From Elusimicrobiota bacterium (GTDB lineage Bacteria; Elusimicrobiota; Elusimicrobia; UBA1565; UBA9628): 6,357 nucleotides of DNA. This document shows positions 1 to 6,018 of the stretch, one piece after another. The stretch spans positions 1 through 6,357 of the forward strand of contig JAGWMT010000187.1 of the NCBI GenBank assembly GCA_028871595.1. Direction: 5' to 3'. Made by a program: the position numbers and the translations under genes. Each line of letters starts with the position of its first letter. The first letter of the stretch is position 1. Under the pieces are notes generated by a model. That model was given only the letters and a program-made list of their open reading frames with translations, had not been told where the DNA came from and did no database searches.

Positions 1-1119
1 CCCGCGCCGAAGTCCACCGCGCCAGGCGCGCGCGCGGTGGTAATGAGGTTGGAGCTCCAGACAGCGCGACAATTCGGAGAGGGACTCCTCTTTGCGCCCG
101 GCCTTCATCAGGCCCAAGGCCCGCCAGGCGCGCATCCAGCCGGAGCCGGGACGGGCGCGCACCGCGGCGTCGGCCGCGCGCAGGCCTTCGACGTTGCGCG
201 CCGGATCCGGCGGGCAGCGCAGGACGCCGCGCGCCACCAAGGCCGCGGCCCAAGGCGAGCCGGGGCGCCGGGCCCAGACGCTGTTGGCCGCCTCGTACTC
301 CTCGAAGTGATAGGGCGCGAAGTGTATCTCCTGCTGGCGCTGGTACCAGCCGGCCAATTCCGGGTCTCGGAACGCGAATTCGATCAGGCGCCGGGCGTGC
401 GCGTCCCAGTCCGTCCCGGGCTTGAACCACGACAAGGTGATCAGCGCGTAGCACGGGTCCGCGCACAGCGCCCCTTCCAAGGCGGCGTCCCGGCGCTTTG
501 CCGAGGTTTCCAAGCGGGCGGCCAGCAGGAAGCCCACGGAGCAGCACGGCTCCAATTCGGACGCCGCGCCGTAGGCGGATAAGGCCGACGCGCGCCGTCC
601 CAGACGCTCCAGGGCCGCGCCGTGGAGCAGCGCCGCAAACGCGTCCTTCGGGCGGCCGCGGCGCGCGGCGCGGGCGTCGGCCTCGGCGCCTTTGGCGTCG
701 CGGCGCAGAAGGCGGGACGTCGCCCGGTAAACGTACGCCTCCGCTGGAGGCCGAAACGATGAGAGCGCCTGCGTCAGCCCGCGCTCCGCGTCCGGACCGC
801 CGAGGTCCAGCTCCGCCAGCCAGGCCCGCGCGACGGACAGATGGGGAGAGCGGTCCAACGCGGCCGTGAGGTCGGCCGCGCCGCCGGCGGCGTCCCCGCG
901 CAGGCGGCGCAGGCGGCCGCGGGCGGCCAAGGCGAGAGGATCGCGCGCGGCGGCGCGGTCGGCGGCGGAAAACAACTCCCGCAGGCGGCGGGCATGAAGG
1001 CGTCCGTGGAAGAATAAGTCGTGCTCCATGGCGAAGGGCCAATTCAGGCGAGAGGAACAGTCCTCCACCCAGCCTTCGTGGTTCTTCCGAAGTTCGGCGA
1101 GGAGGGCCTTGCCGGTCAC
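1..1119 (-). CDS. TPR-repeat protein A (3' end cut by window edge)
   Basis: This gene begins at GTG (1119-1117) and stays open for 373 codons to the window edge; I translated it codon by codon and found no stop. The start overlaps gene B's TGA as GTGA, and a GAGG lies 5 bases upstream, so GTG is preferred over the later ATG at residue 31. The protein is all-helical with TPR repeats: anchor residues fall 34 apart at A66 to W100, Y131 to L165 to L199, and W332 to W366. Between the repeat blocks, residues 257-282 form a stretch rich in Trp, Tyr and Phe. Seven cysteines are visible (21, 192, 193, 219, 223, 302, 353), more than in proteins B or C. No signal peptide, membrane segment or catalytic motif is seen. 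TPRs normally bind proteins or peptides; a scaffold role beside the halogenase is inference. It appears to be a paralogue of B and C. Confidence 0.9.
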   Translation of the reverse strand, partial: MTGKALLAELRKNHEGWVEDCSSRLNWPFAMEHDLFFHGRLHARRLRELFSAADRAAARDPLALAARGRLRRLRGDAAGGAADLTAALDRSPHLSVARAWLAELDLGGPDAERGLTQALSSFRPPAEAYVYRATSRLLRRDAKGAEADARAARRGRPKDAFAALLHGAALERLGRRASALSAYGAASELEPCCSVGFLLAARLETSAKRRDAALEGALCADPCYALITLSWFKPGTDWDAHARRLIEFAFRDPELAGWYQRQQEIHFAPYHFEEYEAANSVWARRPGSPWAAALVARGVLRCPPDPARNVEGLRAADAAVRARPGSGWMRAWRALGLMKAGRKEESLSELSRCLELQPHYHRARAWRGGLRRG

Positions 1120-2687
1120 GCGGACCTCGCGCGCGTCCGCGTCAGGCGGTCGCGCAGGGCGCGGAACTCGGGACGGCCGGGCTCCAGCGCCGCGGCGGTC
1201 TCCGCGTCGCCGCGCGCCCCCGCGCGGTCCCCGGCGGCTTCCTTCGCCTCGGCGCGCCAGTGGTACGCCCAGGAGTACTCCACCATGGAATCCGCGGCGG
1301 CCCGCTCCAGGTCGGCCGCGGCGGCGGCGAATTTTCCGCGCAGGAACAGGACGCGGCCGCGGAAGGCGCGCGCGCGGCCGTCGTGCGGGTCATCCATCAC
1401 CGCCGCGCTCAGTTCACGCTCCGCCTCGGGCAAACGCCCCAGTCGCAGAAGGGCCTCCCCCCGCCACGAGTGGAGCCACGGACGATTCGGGGCCCACGCG
1501 AAGGCTTGGTCCAAGGCGACGATCCCCTCCTTCGGAAAGCCGGCCTGCGTCAGCGCCTCGCCCAGCCAGGCCCAGGCGCGCGCGGAGCGCGGGGCTTTCG
1601 CGGCGTGCTTCGTCAGCGCGGCCAAGACCGAACGACGCGCGTCGTCCAGCGGGACGACGGGGGCGGTCCAGTTGAAAAAAACATTATGCCGGTGGTTGAT
1701 CCGAACCGCCGCGTCCAGGTCCGCCAGCGCGGGACCCACGCGGCCCAAGGTGAAACGCGCCCGGGCCCGCTCGGCGTGCGCCTTCTCGAAGTGCGGCATT
1801 CTCTTGAGCCCGTCGCTCAAGACCCGCTCCGCGTCCCGCGGGCGGCCCAATGCGCGCAGGACTTTGCCCTCCCACAAGTAAATACGGTCGTAGCCGGGCT
1901 CCAGGCGGCGCGCGGCCGCCAGGTCCGCCGCCGCGCCTCGCAGGTCGCCGCGCTTGCGGCGGCCGTCGGCGCGCCAGGCGCGGATCCAGCCTTCCTTCGG
2001 AGACAAGGCGACGGCGAGGTCCATGGACGTCATCGCCTCCGGGCCGGGCGCGCTTTGGAACAGGACGCGCGAGCGGAACGCCCGGATCCAGGCGTCGCGC
2101 GGCGCCAGCGCTTGGGCGCGGTCCAGGTCCCGGAGAGAGCGCGCGTATGAAATATCCACTCGCGCCAACTCGGAACGGATCAAGAACGCGGCGATATCGC
2201 GCGGGCGGGAAGCGCAGACGGCGTCCAGTTCGCGCCATGCCGAGGGAAGATCGGTGCGACGCAGGCAGGCAAGCGCCAGCCACAGGCGGGCCGGAGGCCA
2301 GGACGGAAAGTCTCGAACGACTTGTTCCAGCGCGTTGAGCCCGTCGAGAGAAGCGTACCGATCGATGAGGCCTTCCAGGCGGTTCGGGCGGATGGGGGAT
2401 CCCGGCGAGGGCCATAAACGCAAGAGCGCGGCGAGGAGGCGCGGCTCAGGGCGGGACGGTTCATGGTTCGCCCATTTTTTCAAACGGATTCGAACGACGT
2501 CCCAACGGCGTGAACGAAACGACGATTCAACGTCGTTCGGCGCTTTCGCGCCGTACATTTCGTCAAAATAACGGGGGACCCGCGCGCCGCGGCCGATGTC
2601 GCATGTCTCGGACGGCGACGAAATAAAGGCATGCCGATGAACGAGCACCGATTTGACGAATCCGCCGAGAAACTCCCGGGTGCTCAT
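1116..2687 (-). CDS. TPR-repeat protein B, 523 residues
   Basis: The ATG at 2687-2685 overlaps the TGA of gene C as ATGA, with GAGG 7 bases upstream; the reading frame is open further upstream, but only inside gene C's coding region, so that extension is rejected. Residues 1 to about 130 match no family I recognise; they start STREFLGGF and are basic around 58-72. From about residue 132 to 504 the protein is a TPR solenoid of about 11 units. Anchor residues fall at 136, 170, 204, 238, 272, 306, 340, 374, 408 and 442, exactly 34 apart, then 477. The unit style is W-R-G-E-A-L followed by a Gly turn, a second helix and a Pro near the end. The unit around 333-364 is degenerate and aromatic (VFFNW at 336-340). 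There is no signal peptide or membrane helix, so it is probably cytoplasmic. DNA encoding the first 75 or so residues is much less GC-rich than the rest. Function is unknown; protein binding is the family expectation. Confidence 0.92.
   Translation of the reverse strand: MSTREFLGGFVKSVLVHRHAFISSPSETCDIGRGARVPRYFDEMYGAKAPNDVESSFRSRRWDVVRIRLKKWANHEPSRPEPRLLAALLRLWPSPGSPIRPNRLEGLIDRYASLDGLNALEQVVRDFPSWPPARLWLALACLRRTDLPSAWRELDAVCASRPRDIAAFLIRSELARVDISYARSLRDLDRAQALAPRDAWIRAFRSRVLFQSAPGPEAMTSMDLAVALSPKEGWIRAWRADGRRKRGDLRGAAADLAAARRLEPGYDRIYLWEGKVLRALGRPRDAERVLSDGLKRMPHFEKAHAERARARFTLGRVGPALADLDAAVRINHRHNVFFNWTAPVVPLDDARRSVLAALTKHAAKAPRSARAWAWLGEALTQAGFPKEGIVALDQAFAWAPNRPWLHSWRGEALLRLGRLPEAERELSAAVMDDPHDGRARAFRGRVLFLRGKFAAAAADLERAAADSMVEYSWAYHWRAEAKEAAGDRAGARGDAETAAALEPGRPEFRALRDRLTRTRARSA
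1125..1128 (-). promoter_or_regulatory. Shine-Dalgarno element of TPR gene A
   Basis: GAGG on the minus strand, 5 bases before GTG 1119, within the end of gene B. With the GTGA overlap it supports the GTG start. Confidence 0.5.
1176..2294 (-). repeat. Tandem TPR-coding repeats of gene B (102-base period)
   Basis: Encodes residues 132-504 of protein B, about 11 units of 34 codons. The repeat is clear in protein register but diverged in DNA, where short GC-rich words around gcgccaggc recur. It is a protein-level repeat and not a mobile or intergenic repeat. Confidence 0.8.
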
Positions 2688-4279
2688 CGTTGCGCCTCGG
2701 CGAAGAGACTGGGATCCAATTTCGCGGCGCGCCTCATGTCCTGGAGCTGACCGGGATAGTCCTTGAGGGACTGCTTCACCAAGGCCCGGGTCACGTACAC
2801 CAGCACCAAACCGGGTTTTCCCTTCAACGCGAGATCGGCGTCCCGGAGTCCGCCCGCGAAGTCGCCCAACAGACGTTTGGTTTCCGCGCGCCACCCCAGC
2901 GCTTCGGCATATCCGGGCAAGATCCCGAGAGCCCGGTCCAAATCGGCGAGCGAACCCTTGAGGTCGCCCAGGCCGCGCTTCGCCTCCCCCCGCCCGGCCA
3001 GCGCCCAGGCGGCGCGGTGGTCCCAGCGGATGGCGGCGGTGAAATCGGCCCCGGCGCCGCGGAGGTCGCCCAGGCGGCGGCGCGCCTCGGCGCGCCAGCC
3101 CCAGGCGGGCGCGTAGGACGGGTCGCGCGCCAGCGCGGCGGACAAGGACGGAACGGCCTCCGCGTCGCGCACCAGCGCGGAGAGGACCTTCCCGCGCCAC
3201 GCGCGCGGCCAGGCGGCGCCCGGCGACAGGCGCACGGCGCGGGTCAGCGACTCGAGGGCCTCCTCGTTGCGCAGCGCCTGATGCAAGGTCCAGCCGCGCC
3301 AGGCCCAGGCCCAGGCGTCGCGCGGGGACTTCTTCAGATAGGCGTCCAGTTCGTCCACGCCGCGCTCGTAGTCTTTCGGCGCGCCCGACGGGCTGTACAC
3401 CCAGGCGTAGCGCGGGCCGAACCGATGCGCCTTGTTCAGGTCGCGCAGGGCCCGGCGCACGTCGCCTAGACCCCGGTCGGCCAACTGCCGTTGATTGAAG
3501 GCCCAGGATTTCTGGTCGTAGGTGTACTCGAAATCGTACGAGTAGATGGGGTCCCAGGCCAAGGAACGGTCCAGGTCGCGCCGCGCGCCGCGCCAGTCGC
3601 CCACGGCGACCTTCACGCCCCCGCGCCAGGCCCAGCCGCGCAGGTAGCCGGGCTCGAGCTTGAGCCCGCGGTCCAGGGCCCGGAGCGCATCCTTATATTT
3701 CCCCTCGTGGCGCAGCGCCTCCCCCAGCCAGCACCACAGCCAGCCGTAGTCCGGCCCCAAGGCGACCGATTTTTCCATGTCGCGCACTCCGCGGTAGAAC
3801 TCCTGGCGGTTGGTCAGCTTCACGCGCGAGCGCATGGCCCACAGCGCGGCGGACTTGGGCTCCAGCCGCACCGCCGCGTCCAGGTCGCCGACGGCCTCTT
3901 CGTACTTCATCAGGCTGCGCAGGGAGAACGCGCGGAACACCCGCGCCCAGGCGCAGTCGGGCGCGCGGCGCACCGCCTCCTCCGACGCGGCGATCAGCGC
4001 CGGGAATTCCTCGGCCGACAAGGTCGTGAGGTCGCGGTACGCGGGCAGGAAGGAATGGTCCAGGCGCGGCAAGGCGCGGAAATCGGCGAGGGCCCCGTCG
4101 TAGTCGCGGAGCAGGAGCTTGAGGCCCGCGCGGTACAGATACGCCTGCGCGCAGTTCCCGTCGATGGCGATGGCGCGGTCGAAGCGGCGGATCGCGCCGG
4201 GCACGTCGCCCGCGTCCACGCGCTTGCGGCCTTGGGACATGGCGGCCATCGCGGCGACTTTTCCGCGGCGGATCGTCAC
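2684..4279 (-). CDS. TPR-repeat protein C, 531 residues
   Basis: The start is taken as GTG 4279-4277, which overlaps the halogenase TGA as GTGA and has GGAAGGGG 7 bases upstream. ATGs at residues 11 and 14 are alternatives with weaker upstream elements. The open frame continues above 4279 only as a shadow of the halogenase gene. About 13 TPR units fill nearly the whole protein. Anchors at F115 and M149, then W184 and W218, then W327, W361, W395, G429, W463 and T497 are spaced by 34 (35 between M149 and W184). The register breaks between 218 and 327, where residues 246-261 hold seven aromatic residues (Y246, Y248, F250, Y252, Y254, W259, F261). Trp is unusually frequent, for example AWAWAWRGW at 322-330. 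No enzyme motif, signal peptide or membrane helix is seen. TPR solenoids bind proteins; given its place directly after the halogenase, a scaffold or partner role is the reasonable inference. Confidence 0.93.
   Translation of the reverse strand: MTIRRGKVAAMAAMSQGRKRVDAGDVPGAIRRFDRAIAIDGNCAQAYLYRAGLKLLLRDYDGALADFRALPRLDHSFLPAYRDLTTLSAEEFPALIAASEEAVRRAPDCAWARVFRAFSLRSLMKYEEAVGDLDAAVRLEPKSAALWAMRSRVKLTNRQEFYRGVRDMEKSVALGPDYGWLWCWLGEALRHEGKYKDALRALDRGLKLEPGYLRGWAWRGGVKVAVGDWRGARRDLDRSLAWDPIYSYDFEYTYDQKSWAFNQRQLADRGLGDVRRALRDLNKAHRFGPRYAWVYSPSGAPKDYERGVDELDAYLKKSPRDAWAWAWRGWTLHQALRNEEALESLTRAVRLSPGAAWPRAWRGKVLSALVRDAEAVPSLSAALARDPSYAPAWGWRAEARRRLGDLRGAGADFTAAIRWDHRAAWALAGRGEAKRGLGDLKGSLADLDRALGILPGYAEALGWRAETKRLLGDFAGGLRDADLALKGKPGLVLVYVTRALVKQSLKDYPGQLQDMRRAAKLDPSLFAEAQR
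2695..2698 (-). promoter_or_regulatory. Shine-Dalgarno element of TPR gene B
   Basis: GAGG on the minus strand, 7 bases before ATG 2687, within the end of gene C. It fixes the gene B start within a longer open frame. Confidence 0.5.
2711..3319 (-). repeat. Tandem TPR-coding repeats in the C-terminal half of gene C
   Basis: Encodes residues 321-523 of protein C: six units in perfect 34-residue register (anchors 327, 361, 395, 429, 463, 497). Further, less regular units lie upstream in the same gene. The DNA copies are diverged. Confidence 0.8.
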
Positions 4280-6018
4280 TGGCGCGCCCCTTCCGGAGCG
4301 CCCGCCTGCAGGACGCCCTGCACCAGAAGGTCCCGCGCGAACAGGCGCGCGGGGCCGTCCAGCCACCATGCGGGCGCGCCGGCCGCGGCCGCCGCCGCCC
4401 GCACCTGGATCCAATCGCGCCTCCCGTCCACCGCCTCCAGCCAGGAGAGATGCCAGCGCGTGACGAATTTGCGCGGATTGAACGCGCCCGCCACCGCGTC
4501 GGACGGGTCCCCGCGCAGGAAGCGCACGCGCTTGACCGCGCGCAGGCGTCCGGCGCCGACCTCGGGAAGGAAGGAGTATTCGATCCGAAACGGGTACGCG
4601 AGCCGCAGCGGCGCGCCCTCGTCGAAAACGGACGCCGGAGCGGCCCCGCCCAACCCTTTCATCACCATGGCGTAGAACGGATGCTCGTCGGGCTCCGTGG
4701 CCGTCTCGCTCGCGAGCTCCTTCAAGGCGAAGAGGCGGTCGTAATGCTGGGTGAGGCCGGCGGAGACCGTGATGAAGGCGCCCTTGTCGGCCAGGTCCAC
4801 CGGAAGCAGCGCCTGCTGGAGCTTGCGCGCCTGGATCCACCATTCCTCGGCGTTGGGGTCGTTGCCGTACCAGAACAACGCCAGCGCCAGATACTGGCCC
4901 GCGACGTCGCGGCAGTACGCGCCGTAATCGGCCCACAACAGGTCCCGTTCCGCCGCCGTGCCTCGGCGCCAGTGCTCCAGGATGGAATACGCGGCGCGAT
5001 GGCCGGAGAGATGCGCCAAAGTCACCCCCGAGGAGAGGATCGGGTCCACGAAGACGGCCGCGTCGCCGCAGGCCACCCACCCCGGACCCGAGGACTCGAC
5101 CGGGAGGTAGGACCAGTCGCTGTGCGTGAAGAAATCCCGGCCCTCGCCGTCGATGTCCATCACGCGCTCCGCCTTCGCCAGCGAAGGGGCGATTTCCCCG
5201 CAGGCGGCCAATTCACGGTCGAACAGCGCGCGCAGGTCGCCGCCGTCTTGCTTGAGCCGCTCGACGGTCGTCACGAACCCGACCGACACCAGGTCCTTGT
5301 CGAGAGGGATGTACCAGAACCATCCCGCGGGACTGGAACAGATCAAAATCTTGGTCTTATCCGGATGTCCCGTGTACTGGAACATCCAGGGAGCGCCGCG
5401 ATAATACGCGTAGCCGGCGACGTTCTTCAGACGCGGATCGTACGCGCGGACCGGGCGGTAGCGGGCCAGGAACGCGGCCTGGCCGCTGCAGTCGGCGGTG
5501 AACTCCGCGTCCCAACGCGTCCGGGAGCCGTCCTCGAAACGCCCGGTCGCGCCGGCGACGCGGCCGGCGTCCTCGACGATCCCGTCGGCCTGCACGCCGC
5601 GCACGACCTCCACGCCGCACTCCGCCGCGTGCGTCAGGAGGATTTCGTCGTACTCCGAGCGCCGGACCTGCCACGCGAATTCGATCTTCTCCGGGATGCC
5701 TCCGTAGCGCTCGATGAGTTCCTTCATGTTCACGTCGTTGAAATCGTTCTCCCAGGGAGTCCGGTCGCGCCCCCAGACGTAGGTGGCGCCCAGCTTGCGC
5801 GGGAAGCCCGCGCGATCGATCTTGCCGTAAACGCCGAGCTCCTTGAGAACCGGAATCATGCCCGGCAGGAGGGATTCGCCCACGTGGTGGCGCGGCCCCG
5901 GAGCGCGCTCCAGGATCACGACGCGGCGTTCCGGCGCGTATTTCTTGATCAGCGCGGCCACGGTCGACCCCGCGGGACCTCCGCCGATCACCAGCACGTC
6001 GCAGCGTTCGGTCTTCAT
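4276..6018 (-). CDS. Flavin-dependent halogenase (tryptophan halogenase family), 580 residues
   Basis: The product is an FAD-dependent halogenase: family members use FADH2 from a separate reductase, O2 and halide to form HOCl or HOBr, which a Lys relays to an aromatic or activated substrate. Seen in the sequence: N-terminal Rossmann GxGxxG (residues 12-17, GGGPAG), ending in the acidic residue E37; GES at 47-49; K75 in FPRKLGATYVWG, the usual place of the catalytic Lys; WxWxIP at 233-238 (WFWYIP), the family signature that separates halogenases from related monooxygenases and geranylgeranyl reductases; the GD flavin motif at 318-319; and FxxPxxSxG at 323-331. The style resembles halogenases of phenolic, pyrrole or carrier-bound substrates rather than free tryptophan. 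Residues from about 400 to 580 form a C-terminal region I cannot assign. The ATG overlaps gene E's stop as ATGA, with GGGAG 7 bases upstream. The substrate is unknown; the related non-halogenating FAD oxidases remain possible. Confidence 0.93.
   Translation of the reverse strand: MKTERCDVLVIGGGPAGSTVAALIKKYAPERRVVILERAPGPRHHVGESLLPGMIPVLKELGVYGKIDRAGFPRKLGATYVWGRDRTPWENDFNDVNMKELIERYGGIPEKIEFAWQVRRSEYDEILLTHAAECGVEVVRGVQADGIVEDAGRVAGATGRFEDGSRTRWDAEFTADCSGQAAFLARYRPVRAYDPRLKNVAGYAYYRGAPWMFQYTGHPDKTKILICSSPAGWFWYIPLDKDLVSVGFVTTVERLKQDGGDLRALFDRELAACGEIAPSLAKAERVMDIDGEGRDFFTHSDWSYLPVESSGPGWVACGDAAVFVDPILSSGVTLAHLSGHRAAYSILEHWRRGTAAERDLLWADYGAYCRDVAGQYLALALFWYGNDPNAEEWWIQARKLQQALLPVDLADKGAFITVSAGLTQHYDRLFALKELASETATEPDEHPFYAMVMKGLGGAAPASVFDEGAPLRLAYPFRIEYSFLPEVGAGRLRAVKRVRFLRGDPSDAVAGAFNPRKFVTRWHLSWLEAVDGRRDWIQVRAAAAAAGAPAWWLDGPARLFARDLLVQGVLQAGAPEGARQ
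4287..4294 (-). promoter_or_regulatory. Shine-Dalgarno element of TPR gene C
   Basis: GGAAGGGG on the minus strand, 7 bases before GTG 4279. It is the strongest of the four elements here and decides for the GTG start over the ATGs at 4249 and 4240. Confidence 0.6.

Noticed and set aside
26..36. Alternating GC tract as a Z-DNA or regulatory element
   Set aside because: It encodes Arg-Ala in gene A and similar tracts occur throughout; chance is enough.
37..582. A 181-codon plus-strand open frame
   Set aside because: It is a shadow of gene A, whose frame gives a coherent TPR protein.
1260..2150. Plus-strand open frames opposite gene B (also 1021-1881 and 1954-2571)
   Set aside because: Low-complexity, Arg-rich translations antisense to a well-registered TPR gene.
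2471..2480. A6 run on the coding strand (TTG AAA AAA TGG) as a frameshift site
   Set aside because: The phase is wrong for the A_AAA_AAG type of slip site and no useful alternative frame follows.
2461..2687. An internal promoter in the low-GC patch
   Set aside because: I looked on both strands and found no pair of -35 and -10 boxes at proper spacing.
2688..3200. N-terminal extension of gene B
   Set aside because: The frame is open, but the translation is Arg/Gly/Ala-rich junk overlapping gene C; ATG 2687 has a ribosome site and the ATGA junction.
3491..4675. A 394-codon plus-strand open frame spanning the C/D junction
   Set aside because: Antisense to two supported genes and crosses their boundary; no recognisable domain.
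4280..5080. N-terminal extension of gene C
   Set aside because: Overlaps the halogenase and has no domain; GTG 4279 has the best ribosome site in the window.
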